A stretch of 64,000 nt of DNA, from NCBI GenBank assembly GCA_037039685.1, contig JAWNGF010000003.1:3286001-3350000 (forward strand), given 5' to 3'. The DNA comes from Ceratobasidium sp. AG-K. Lineage: Eukaryota; Basidiomycota; Agaricomycetes; Cantharellales; Ceratobasidiaceae. The translations under genes and the position numbers were made by a program. How positions within the stretch are numbered: the first letter of the stretch is position 1; every line of letters starts with the position of its first letter. Of the stretch, positions 1-12,500 are shown piece by piece. The notes under the pieces are model-generated. The model had not been told where the DNA came from and did no database searches. It was given only the letters and a program-made list of their open reading frames with translations.

Positions 1-76
1 TGTTAGGCAACCCCTTTCGCGCACTGAAGTATATCGCATACATTGAGTAATTAATAACTTTCGGAATAAGCTCATC

Positions 77-3000
77 TTATGACCCGATATGTATGAACGG
101 TGCCCACCGTGCGATCTCTTTCTCTCCTACTTTTGCCCGCAAATGAGCCACAGCTCGATGGAGCGCCCTGGTTGCGTTCGTGTGATCTATTGTTGCATCT
201 TTCAGGAGCTCCGCATACACTCGCTCCGCTACCTCCGGTCCGTCTTCATCGGCAATGCTCCACATCGTCCCGATTACGCTCGGGTATCCTGCTATAAGTA
301 ACCCCGCCGCTAGGTGCACCGCCTCATCCGGCATATTCTTGTCCCCCATCGCAGTTTCACAAGCGGAAAGAAAAGCGAGGCCCTTGTTGGTGAACGAGCA
401 CTTGGTGATCATTGCGAGGGTAAGTTTACCGTCATGAAGATGAAAGGCGCTCTTGGTAGGGTCCCAGGTATCCTGACTCCCATGACACGCCATGTGTAGC
501 CAGCTGTACTCCCCCATGGCACTTAGTACTGATTCTACCATAGCTTCTTCGTCTTCGAGTTGCAGATAGTGACCTCTTTTGGCGTAATTCTTGATGACTG
601 CAAGCTCGCTCCTTGTTCCTGGTAAAGCTGACAAACCAGGTGTATGCGCTTGCCCAACAGCAAGGATTCCGCGGTGCTTATCACAGTTCTTTGACTGATT
701 CACCAATAAGGCGCTGAGAGTCGGCGTGTAAGAGAATAACGCCAAGTCAAACGCGCTGGGCTGTGAGGGATCGTAGCTCCGGGCGGCATGAAGTGGAAGA
801 AACGAAAGTAAGCCTGTAGTACACCAAGTAACGTGTGGTAGCTCATCGATTGGCAATATATGCTGTGTGTCAAAACAAATAAATGCTTGTCGCACCACGC
901 TCTATTTATAAACCATGCATACCTTATAACCGAGGCAGTCAAGCACAGGCTCGACCACCCCCAACCACAAAGTATCAAGCGACCTCTCAAACGACCCCAA
1001 CTGACGTAAGGGCTGACCAGGTCTTCGATCTCGGATGACAGAGGCTATGGCATGGCGAAGTGAAGTTGCATCCTCGGCCGAGAAGTGTTTGAGGGGAACA
1101 TGAGATATAATGTCAGCGCCTGGTCGTATTATGAGAGCGTCGCAACGTGACTTGTGGACATTGATTATTGCAATAGGGTGAACCCTGGCTGCGTTCAGCA
1201 GATGACTTGCTCTTGGTGTGCATAAGAAGTCTTCAAATCCTGGCACGGAACGAACTGCTTTCAAACGGGTCTCCCATCTAAGCGCTAGTTCAACGTGCGT
1301 AGTTATCTCCTCGCCAAAGTCACGACCGGGGCCGGTACTTTCGGGGGAGGCCGATAATGAGGATCGTGATCCTGCGTGCTCAAGCTGGCGGCCAATGTCC
1401 ATGAGCTCATTGGCAAGTTGTGGATTCTGCTCAGAAAGCGTGTCAAAGGGCGTGCGCAATTGAGCGATGTGCCCCCAGATGATCGAGCGGCCTGTCTCAA
1501 GCCACTCGAGGGCAAGTTCATATGCCTCGAGTGAAATGGCATGTGACGCAGCTTCGGTAGCAAAGTCGCTGATCATTGCTGCGAGCTGATAGCGCCGATC
1601 AATTGCTGTGCCTATCCAGATAAGCTGTGGGAGGAGCTTCATCGCATGGTTGTACGCCGGGTGGGGGGTGGGTGTTCCATCATGAGATGACAAGTGGGTC
1701 CACCGTCTGCACGCACGAAATCGGACGAATGGTGACCCATTGGGTGACTGTACAGCAGTCTGGAAGGATGATACTGCAGCCTGAAGGTCTGAAGCCTCGT
1801 TCAGCTCCACGAATCTAGCTTGGTACGATATTCCAAGGTTCTCAAGATACGTAGGCCTGTCGGGGTGGCTATTGGGAGTGAGCAAGGCGGCTTTTTCATA
1901 ATGCTCAATTGCTTCATTCAAGTCTAAAATCTGGCCGAGACGACTAAATTTGAGTTGATACAAATTTCCGAGGTTGTTGAGTGTCCCAGGCCCGTGTGGG
2001 TGACCTTCGGGAATGAGGGAAGCAGCTTGTGCCTGACAATCAATAGCTTTATTCAAATCTGAAAGCTCGCCCAGGCGTTCAAAACGAGTTCGGTATGCGT
2101 TTCCAAGATTGCTGAGCGTTCCGTGTTTGTCTGGGTGGCCGTCGAGAGTAAGTGAAACAGCTTGTTTTGAATGACTGACAGCTTCATCTAGGTCCGCAAG
2201 CTCGCCCAGTCGCCCAAAGCGATGCTCGTACAGTGCTCCGAGGTTACTGAGATATTCGGGCCTATTCGGATGGCCGTCGGGTGTGAGCAAAACAGCTTGT
2301 ACTGTGAGAGTTATTGCTTCGTTTATGTCCGAAAGCTCGCCCAGTTGCCTAAATCGAGCTCGATACACGCTTCCGAGGTTGTTGAAATATCTAGGTTTGT
2401 CGGGATGACCATCGGGAGTAATGGAAATGGCTTGCGCTAGGTAACCAATAGCTTCATTCAAGTCTAAAAGCTCGCCTAGTCGCCTAAATCGAAGTTCATA
2501 TGAGATTCCGAGATTGTTGAGTTCTCCTGGCTTGCTTATATGGCCATCAGGGGTAAGCAAGACGGCTTGAACCGTATAAGCAATCGCCTCATCAATGTCT
2601 GAAAGCTTTCCAAAGTGCTGAAATCGAATCTGGTACAAAATTCCGAGGTTACCAAGGCATGCGGGTTTGTTGGGATGGCCATCGGGGGTGAGCAAAATCG
2701 CCTGTGTTTTATGATCAATCGCTCTATCGATATCGGAAATTACACCCAGTCGCCTAAATCGACTCTCGTACGAGTTCCCCAGGTTGCTTAGTCTGCCAGA
2801 CTTGGCTGGATCGGTATCGACAGTAAGCAAAGTAGCTCGCGTGTGACAATCGATTGCTTTGTTGATGTCTGAAGCCTCGCCGAGGCAAGAAAAGCGGGTT
2901 TGGTAGGAGATTCCGAGGTTGTTGAGCGTTCCAGGCTTGTCTGGGTGGCCGTCCGGAGTGAGTGACACAGCCTCCAGCCCACGCTCAATCGCCCGAATGA

Positions 3001-3316
3001 GATCGGAAAGTTTGCCCATACGCTCAAATCGTAAGCGGTATGCACAGCATAGGTTACCCGATAGCGTGTACATAGTTGCATCTGGTTCGGGCGTGATAAT
3101 CGCAGCCCTCTCCCAGCACTCGATTGCTTTTTCGATATGCTCAATCCCCCCTGTGCGCTGATACCGAGAATGCGCCAAAACTCCAAGGTTATGGAGCTCC
3201 TGGGTGCGTCTTCTATTTTCAAGTGCAGAGCTAGTAATTATTATTTCAATCAGCTTATTCACCCAGTCTTGTTCTATGCACGCAGGTTCTAAGTGCTCGT
3301 GACCTACGAACCTCAT
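77..3316 (-). CDS. TPR-CHAT protein 1 (two coding exons)
   Basis: Predicted sensor-protease of the CHAT (caspase HetF associated with TPRs) family. Exon 1 is 3316-923 and exon 2 is 862-77, separated by a 60-nt intron (922-863, GTATGC...CACACAG, branch-like TTTGAC). Unspliced, an in-frame TAG at 904-902 would end the protein before the CHAT domain; spliced, it gives about 1,059 residues. The N-terminal two thirds holds nine complete 45-residue TPR-like units built on SDLNKAI...LTPDGHPDKPG...LNNLGISY, all divergent from each other. The CHAT domain carries HMACHG (candidate catalytic His) and LSACETAMGD (candidate catalytic Cys), then GYPSVIGTMWS, and ends in RWAPFIHIGS. The start at 3316 is tentative: a splice acceptor (ATTACTAG) at 3231 matches one in the other two copies, so 3316-3282 or sequence further upstream may be a separate 5' exon. 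Family assignment is firm; substrate and role are unknown. Confidence 0.85.
863..922 (-). other. Intron at TPR/CHAT boundary of gene 1
   Basis: 60-nt phase-0 GT-AG intron. It contains an in-frame TAG (904-902), so retention would give a TPR-only protein of about 804 residues. The other two TPR-CHAT genes have an intron at the same codon position, which supports the splice model. Confidence 0.8.
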
Positions 3317-3603
3317 CTTCCCTGAATCTCCGAAGATATATGGGAGGCTGGATATACTTTAAGGAGGCGGGCCAGTTTGTTGGATTGGTGAAGACCGGGT
3401 GAGCGATCAGAGGGTAACTTGGCAGGGTGGTAGAGCAATGATGACTGATTGAGAATTTGAAGTAACTGTAGACAATTCCAGGCGTTTAGCGCCAGACGCA
3501 CTGACAGGTATCCCTGCTGAGCCACGAATTCACAATCGATGCAAAAATCGTCCCCTGTTGGTTCGCTTTCCCCGCTTTCTGGCATAGGTGATGGAGACCT
3601 CAA
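3313..3603 (-). other. Open frame upstream of TPR-CHAT gene 1
   Basis: A 96-codon open frame directly upstream of, and slightly overlapping, the tentative start of TPR-CHAT gene 1. It is Ser/Pro/Glu-rich at first (PMPESGESEPTGDD), then Leu-rich, with no family I recognise. It could be a 5' exon or leader of gene 1, but I found no donor that joins it cleanly in phase, so it may be chance. Confidence 0.2.
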
Positions 3604-6600
3604 GTACTTCTAGCATTTCCCTTGCGAGACCCGAAGTTGGGCCCCGCCTTGACAGTGGTGGTGCCTGGTGTATTTAGAAACCATCCACGGTCGGCAAATA
3701 CTTAGTTTGAGAAAGCCCCAACTCTTTTATCATATAACGCTGGGTGCCGAAAGACAAAAATTCAGATAGCAAACATACCAAATCACATCACCGGGTTGTG
3801 TACTAATTGTTTTTGATTGTTTCGTATCCCTAAGATGCTTAGGACACATGCCTTCAAATGTCCTACAAACCCATGCAAGACAGTTGCGCCTTACTTGCCT
3901 TCGGTGCGTGCTGCGGCTCGGGTGCGCGCATATATAGTCATTTGGCGGCGGGCCGCTAGACGCGGTCATGATGCGAGAGTGTCCCAGATACGCGCCAAAA
4001 AGTCTCAAAAAGCGGTATCTACTTCATTTTGTACTCCAAACGTAGAATGTCAAAACGCATAATTGAGGACTCGTTATCTCCTTGTGTATATCGGCCTACT
4101 ACACTCCTAACGATAATCCCGACTCGACAGGGATGGGCGAGAAAAGGCAAACCTGAAAATTTCTGCGGAGTTTGCATACGATTCTGGGGGAAACTTGGCC
4201 AAAGGCCCCTAGCCAAGGCAAAGTTTGGTGCCTGGCCCCTTGGGGGGGGGGGGGGGGGGCAACGCCCAGAGGTGGTGGGTAGGAATTGTACATCGGGGTA
4301 AGCCGTTATTAGAAAGTGCAGCCTTCCGGGGTTAGATCCAACTATTGCACCTGTCAAATATCGACTTGGGTTTCAGTTTTTCGCTATACCTCAACGGCGC
4401 GTTGAACGAACATCAACAGCGCCTCTTGAGGCACGGTCCGGGAAGCTTGAGAAAGAAAGGATTACCGGCTAGTAGACGAAAAATGTTATGATAGACAATG
4501 ATTAATGCCGACACATTGTCAACTCACAGTCATCGCGGCTGCTTGCCTGTCCAACCATTCACCGAAACCCGTACCATGTCCTATTCCTCCACCGGCCCTG
4601 TCACCACCGGCCCTGTCACTCTTCATCTCTCCTTCTCAAAGGGTCGCAGCCTATTCCCTTTCCTACTCGTTTTCAGCAATTCTAGAGAGTATAAGAAGAG
4701 CACTGGGTCTCCATAAGGCATGTCGAATGGGGGGGGGGGGGTCGGCATGAGGAGCTGAGGGCATGAGGGCTACAGAAGGGAATATGATCAACAGCAAATG
4801 GATGAGCAATATTTAGACAAACTGATACGAGGTTTGATAGTATTAAAGCTAGGGATACTCTCATGGGTGCAATCTGAAGGAACTCACCGAGTAGGGAAGG
4901 TCGACGCAGGTCTCGCACAGGGCGTAGATTGTGCTGGAAGCTATCACAAGGAAACTATCCTAGGATAGCGCCTATCGCGAGATGCGTATCCGGGGTGAAT
5001 CGAGGAGCAGAAGAGACCCAAGGGGTATTACTGCCGTCGGCGGGGTGAGATTTGGAAAATCATCCTGCAGATCGTGATCTGAGTGACTTGGTCCTGATCG
5101 ACATATCAAATGAATTGACAGGGACGCGACCTCAACTGGTTGTCCATCGGCCGACCAATCGGCTCGAGTAGAGTACACGCACCAGCCTTTCATGTATCCA
5201 AGCCAGGCTCTTCATGCCGAGTTCTTGAATTCTACTCTGCGAAATCGATGATACTCGGTGTTCACGAGCTAGGGACTTTACAGACGTAGACGTACGAATC
5301 GTGGACCCATTCGGCTCGCCGTCATTGCCACATTTATGACTGGGCCAAATTTAACAAGGCAGGTCTTGCGACGGCTCCAACTCGCCCGTCGTCACCCCTT
5401 GCCAATTGCGACTTTGCCTGATCTCCTCCCAAAGTCCCCCGCTGCATCTTCCACCTTTGCCTCCAGTCCTTCATTTCCGGCCATGCCCGTCTCGTCTTAG
5501 TCTTCCCAATTAGTCGTGTGCCGGGACGATGTTTCGTTCGATGTACAGGCTCAAGTCTTCTGGAGCAACCGGTGGTCGAGAGAGAGTTAGTCGGTGGCGC
5601 TGACGCAACGGAGGCGAACGAGAGAGGGGCGGATGTTACGTGTCCCCGAACATTCCAAGCCGTGGGACATCGTTTGCCAAGCAGGAGTGTTGGAGCCCGG
5701 TACGACTGGTGGCAAGTAATTCTGGTAGGATAACCGGTGTGTACCGGTCTGGCTAGTTGTGTGTGCGGGTCCTAGCACTGAAGTCAACATCGCCAGCGGA
5801 AGAGTGGACAGGGAGACTCACCGAACGGGACCGGGTCGCCGATACTAGGTGTCCCGCAGGAAAGGTTTTGAGATAGCACCCTGCACGACGTGTCTATGAT
5901 GACCCGTCTTCAGCGAGTACGCGATGGTTGGGACAATTGCCGACTCTAGAGCGAATGAGCCTCAACACTACCACAACGACACATGACAAATTGACTCACC
6001 AAGTCCCAGCCGAGGAACATTTTCCTAGACACAGTTGCATGCATTCCGCGACCCCAGGTCCAAAGTTTACGCAAGCATCGATCGGAACATTGTTACGGCG
6101 TTTCACGGCGCTCAAAGCTGTTGATACCACAACTTCGAATGACAGCGTGGTCCCTATGTATTGCTCGTCGATTGGTGGAGGGTCTGGAGAACAGTCAAAG
6201 CTAGTCAGATGGAAGACACTCAACACGAACCGAGAGTGTACCATAATTACACAGGTCGTTTACAGAATCGTGATCTCGAGAGCTCGTACGATACAAGCGA
6301 GTCCGTCGTTTCATTTCGAGTCAGCTCGCTTGATATCCCAGCGAGAACATTTAATCATGGGTTGAGAGTCGCCGGGCGGCTATAGAGGTGCTGGTAAGTG
6401 ATTGGTCTCATAATTCGGCCAGTCGTCGTGGCTCGTCGAGACTTGAGCTTGGCAGATTGGACACCATCTCCAATTTCGGTTTAGCGCCGAGAGCGCCATT
6501 CGGTCGGGATAGAAGGGTGAATATTCTACCATGAGCCTGCAATGAAACCCATCGAGTTCCCGGGATTGATGTGGTACCTAAAACCCCTGCCGTCGTGCCA

Positions 6601-9591
6601 GGGGAGCTGGTCTAATCGCCGAAGTCTGGGCAGCCGGTTGAGGTTTGTCTTCATTGTAAACCCCTCAAAGGTCAAATAGTCCTGTTCGACGCTGGGCGCA
6701 TCCCGTTCGACTTATCAAACCCAACGCATCCCAAAAAGGGACAGCGGATATCGATCGAAGAACGCCCAGGACCAATACATAAGTACGGTGCTGGGAAGCG
6801 CCCTCGGAAACATCCTGCGAATGAGGATCAAAGAAGTAAGGTTTAAACCATTATACTATAACAGAGCACCGCTCGACCCACAGCCGATAAGAACCATTGG
6901 CTAACTGAATGTCATAGATTTCCAAAATTTTGCCTCCAGCTCGCTGAGCCCGCTTAGTTTTGTTCGTTGTACGCCGGCTGGAGATTGTGTGTCTTTGTGT
7001 TGGGTATTGAAGTCCAACGCCAAGTCGAAATCCGTCCACGGCTTTCAAATCGCATTTTCTGAGATTGTGGGTCAACCAAAAATCTAGCAGCTAGTGACAC
7101 CAACGGGCCCGGATGTGTGAGGCTGACCTACTATCGAAACGATCCGCATCCCAGCATGTGGCCCAAAATCCTAGCCTAGAACTTTCTCCGCTTGCCCGTC
7201 CGTCCCCGGATCCTCCTCTCCGGACCGGGAAATACGATGAATGGCATTCTCCACCCATCATGTCCACATACGTTCCCGTGCTCTCCGCTCCGCCAGTGTT
7301 CACGATTCTGGCTATCACGATTGTCGCGGGTCGCGGGTCGATCTTGTCCGATTGGAGGATGGGGGCGACCAGAAAGACCCTGGGTCAAGCGAAGGCCAGA
7401 GGATAATCATTTACTGGCGTTGTCGGGCGAGAGGATTTGACGATCTCTGCAGACACATTGTGTCATTCGAATCGGTTAGGTAGGAATTATAGTCGGATGT
7501 AGCATGGTGATGACAGGCTCTGACGCTCAACGGATGGGTGGGAAGGGTCGGGTTCAATTTCGGATCCTGATACATATTCATGTGGACACATAGCGCGAAT
7601 AAAATTTGGAGACCTACCCAGAATCCGGCGAGGGACATCTTCCAGGTCGGATTTTTCTCTTGTGTCACCCGCCCACTTCCTTGTGGCATCCGCGCGGACG
7701 TCTTGGGGAGAGATCGCCTTGGTGATTTGCAACACCCATCGACGCAATGGCCATCGCATCGAGTGTCCGAGCCAACCCGCTTTCCGACGGCTGCCGTGAG
7801 AAGGGACCCAAGATCAGCCTAAGCGAACTGGTCGAGAGGCAGCTAGCAGCCAGTTGCGGCTTCATCACAAACGCGTGACACACTTACGAGGGCGTGTACT
7901 GAGCACGGAACCCTTCATCTCAGTCGTCGACCCACACCATCTATATTCCGCGTTTGCTCGCCCAGTATCTGAGCTCGTAGGGGTGCCTTGGTTCTGGGTG
8001 TCTTTGCTTGACTTAGGCGGTACGGGAGCTGGATGACATGATCGTGGTCGATTACAGATGCGGAGGACGACAAGCGAAATCTGAGTCAGTTTAGCGCCCA
8101 GCGCGAAGACATCAAACTGATCTCGGCCACAACAAACTCTTCATACTTATTCTCTACCAGTCGATCCGTAGCTTCCTGAGATAATCACAATGATCCGGGA
8201 CTCCTAAAATAATTGTGTACAGAATCTCTCCTCGAGCTTTGTGATTGGCAACATAGTCACCTTTGGCGTTTGGATAGCGATCACAACCACTCCGAACTCC
8301 AACCCGCCCGCTCGCTTCAGTCTTACCTTTAGACGTCATGGACCTCTCCAAAGGTCATCATGTAAGTTGATCGTATATTTTAACTCCTGCGTGTCTAATA
8401 CAAATCGCCTTGTCCAGACAAGCCGTCGATCTACTTCAATCTTCGCACCAATCCTTCGCTGCATGTCCATCCTCCACCCGATCACCCCACCCCGACAGAA
8501 GCACTGGAATAAGCTTCTCCTGATGAGATATCCCCGATAAAAAAACAAGCAGATCCTACTCGTCAGACGACCCGATATGACCGCACCGGTGCATACAACG
8601 TGTGCTGATAGCAAAGCGGTATTCGAAGCTGCCTCCGCCCTGCGGAAACCCATAAAGAGGCGGGGCTACGATAATGACGCTCGCGGTCGCAATTACATCC
8701 CTCGTGGTGATGTCCTTGCCTCCATACATTGCTCGTTGTCCATGACTACCACCGACCTGCTTTCATCCACTTTGCTTTACCCGACTTCGCCTTGACGCTG
8801 GATGACCTACCTGACAGCCCAGCCAGCCTTATTCGGGCGCCAAATCACCAGCTGTGCAATATTTCGCAACCAAAAACGCCCCGGTTGACTCGGGCGAAAG
8901 GTACAATTTGGGCTCGACGAACACAATGTGGCTGGTACTTTGAAACTAGAACACACTATCGGCGCGTGGCCAGGTATTAGCGGCACTCATGCATGAATGG
9001 GAAACCATGATTTTAGTAACAATTGTATGCGTGTCGGTGTTGGTAGGACAGTGGGGTTTGCCATGAATGAACTGCAAGGCTTTGTTTAGGCAAATATCAA
9101 ATCCTACTAAATTTACCTTATTTGGGGTTAGCCTTTTGTGTAACTAAATCAAGGATACAAACCTGTGTACGGAAATTAATGCTATCATCATGGTATACGA
9201 GTCTGCTGTTAGATTGGAATATCCCTGGTCACATTTTGACCAGTACCACGGAGAAAGGATTGAAGATGGTAATATGGAACTGTCATCGATTCGTCGCATG
9301 CATCGAGAGGGAACCCAAAGCCGATTGCTCCGATTTGCTCGTATCTAAGATTGTCTGCTTGGATCATGCAGTGATCCATTGCACAACCCGCTGCAGATAC
9401 ACAATACCTCAAGCGGACTGAAACCGATAAGAAGTAGGGGGAACGACATACAGGCATAGGCGGGGCATATCGAGATTTGTGACCAGCACATCATTCATAC
9501 AGACATACATTTATAATACCACCGGGGACAAACGCTCCTCCTCGCACCGAAGCGCGCCATACAGACAGCTCCGAATCGAGAATGGAGTGAC
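3604..9591. other. 6-kb interval without a recognisable gene
   Basis: Only short open frames occur on both strands and none shows a known motif or codon pattern I trust. Notable content is two long G homopolymers on the plus strand (4242-4259 and 4729-4741). The interval separates two same-strand TPR-CHAT genes and may contain promoter sequence of gene 1 at its left edge. Decayed transposon remnants are possible but not demonstrable by eye. Confidence 0.5.
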
Positions 9592-12500
9592 TTACAACCC
9601 AATATGTATAAATGGTGCCCATCGAGCGATATCCTTCTCTCCCACCTCCTCACGCAAATCGGCCACAGCCCGATGCAGCGCCCTCGCCGCTTTTGTATGA
9701 TCCATCTTCCCATCCTTCAGCAGTTCTGCATATAGCTTATCGGCGATCTTCGGCCCATCTTCATCGGCCATACTCCACATCGTGCCAATCACGCTCGGGT
9801 ATCCTGCCATCAGCATTCCCGCAGCCAGGTGCACAGCTTCATCAGGCATTTTCTCCGCCCCAGTGGCGGTCTGACAGGCGGACAAAAAGGCAAGTCCTTT
9901 ATTGGTGAAAGACCGCTTTGTGATGGCAGCAAGTGTGAGGTCGCCGTCGTGAAGATGAAAAGCACTGTGTGTCGGGTCGTCCGCACCCTGACTACCGTGA
10001 CATGCCAGATGGACCCAGCTGAAGTGCTCCATTGCTTCTAGCACCTGTTCAACCGTTGCCTCCTCGCCCTCCAGCTGTAGGTAGCACTCGGACTTGGTAT
10101 GCTTCAGGATGGTTGCAAGCTCTCTTGTGGTGCATGGAAGGCTGCTCAGGCCAGGTGCGTTCTCCTGACCAACAGCCAGGATGCCGCAATGGGCGCTTTC
10201 GGTAGGTTGTCTTGGGAGCAAGGCACTGAGGGTTGGGGTATACGACGAGATCACCAAGTCGAATGCACTGGGCTGAGAGTCGTGATAGCTTCGAGCAGCG
10301 TGGAGTGGGAGAAACGAGAGTAAGCCCGTGGTACACCAGGTGAGACGAGGTAGCTGGTCAGTCGGTAATTTATTCTGCGCATGCGTTGTCAGAGCATGAG
10401 CCGGCCTAACAAACGTGGTCACACGCACCGTATACCCGAGAAAATCAAGTACCGGCTTGACTATGCCAGACCACAGATCATCTAACGCGGTATCGAGAGA
10501 ACACAAAGCTTTTAGCCGGGGACGGAGGGCTCGGTCTCGAACCTGAGAGAGCACATGCATGCGAGCTGAGACGGCGCTGTCGGAGGAGAAATTTCCGAGA
10601 GCAATATGTGAGATTGAATCAAAGGCTGGCTGGATGATCAAGGCGTCGCAGCGAGACTCGTGTAGGTTGATCACCACGATGGGGTGATCTTTGGCAGCAT
10701 TCATGAGAGAACCTGCCGTAGGAGAGCCCAAGAAACCCTCAAATCCCGATATGGAGCGAACTTCCTTCAGAAGCTCATCCCATTCGAGTGCCATGTGTAC
10801 GTGATGAGTTGCTTCCTGGCCCAAGTCACAATCACGAGGCTCGGGAAATGAAGGCAGGGATGATCGCGATCCTGCATGCTCAAGCTTATGGCCAAGACTG
10901 GCGAGCGCCACTGCGAGCTTGGGGTGACGGATGGAAAGTTCTTCAAAAGGTGTACGAAGCTGCGCGATCTGACCCCAAACAATCGAGCGGCCAGCTTCCA
11001 GCCACTCAAGAGCCAGGTGATACGCACCAGTGGAAATTGCATGCGACGCAGCTTCTATAGCAAAGGCGCCTACCTCAGCGACGAGCTCATATCGGCGGGC
11101 GATGGTGGTGCCAACCCAGATGAGCTGCGGAAGCAGACTCATAGCCTGCTGATACGCGAAATGGGGAGAGGACTCAGTGAAGAGGAGGGATAGCTGGGCC
11201 CATTGGCGGCATGCGCGAAATCGAAGTAGGGGAGGCCCGGTGAGTGATTGAGAAGACCTTCTAAAGGAGGAACATGCAGACTGAATATCCGAAACCTCGC
11301 CCAGACGCCCGAATCGAGTTTCGTACGAGTTTCCGAGGTTATTGAGTCTTCCTGGCTTGTCGGGATGGCCATCAGGAGTGAGCGAAACGGCCTGTGCTTG
11401 GAACTCGATCGCTTTGTTCAGGTCTGAAACCTCGCCTAGACGCCCGAATCGAGTTCCGTACGAGTTTCCGAGGTTATTGAGTATTCCTGGCTTGTCGGGA
11501 TGGCCATCAGGAGTGAGCGAAACGGCCTGTGCTTGGAACTCGATCGCTTTGTTCAGGTCTGAAACCTCGCCTAGACGCCCGAATCGAGTTCCGTACGAGT
11601 TTCCGAGGTTATTGAGTCTTCCTGGCTTGTCGGGATGGCCATCAGGAGTGAGCGAAACGGCCTGTGCTTGGAACTCGATCGCTTTGTTCAGGTCTGAAAC
11701 CTCGCCCAGACGCCCGAATCGAGTTTCGTAGGAGATTCCGAGGTTATTGAGTATTCCTGGCTTGTCGGGATGACCATCAGGAGTGAGCGAAACGGCCTGT
11801 GCTTTGAACTCGATCGCTTTGTTCAGGTCTGAAACCTCGCCCAGACGCCCGAATCGAGTTCCGTACGAGTTTCCGAGGTTATTGAGTATTCCTGGCTTGT
11901 CGGGATGGCCATCAGGAGTGAGCGAAACGGCCTGTGCTTGGAACTCGATCGCTTTGTTCAGGTCTGAAACCTCGCCCAGACGCCCGAATCGAGTTCCGTA
12001 GGAGATTCCGAGGTTATTGAGTCTTCCTGGCTTGTCGGGATGGCCATCAGGAGTGAGCGAAACGGCCTGTGCTTTGAACTCGATCGCTTTGTTCAGGTCT
12101 GAAACCTCGCCCAGACGCCCGAATCGAGTTCCGTAGGAGATTCCGAGGTTATTGAGTATTCCTGGCTTGTCGGGATGGCCATCAGGAGTGAGCGAAACGG
12201 CCTGTGCTTGGAACTCGATCGCTTTGTTCAGGTCTGAAACCTCGCCTAGACGCCCGAATCGAGTTCCGTACGAGTTTCCGAGGTTATTGAGTCTTCCTGG
12301 CTTGTCGGGATGGCCATCAGGAGTGAGCGAAACGGCCTGTGCTTGGAACTCGATCGCTTTGTTCAGGTCTGAAACCTCGCCCAGACGCCCGAATCGAGTT
12401 TCGTAGGAGATTCCGAGGTTATTGAGTCTTCCTGGCTTGTCGGGATGGCCATCAGGAGTGAGCGAAACGGCCTGTGCTTGGAACTCGATCGCTTTGTTCA

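Noticed and set aside
902..904. Apparent nonsense codon separating the TPR and CHAT parts of gene 1
   Set aside because: It lies inside a 60-nt intron conserved in position in both paralogues, so the gene need not be a pseudogene.
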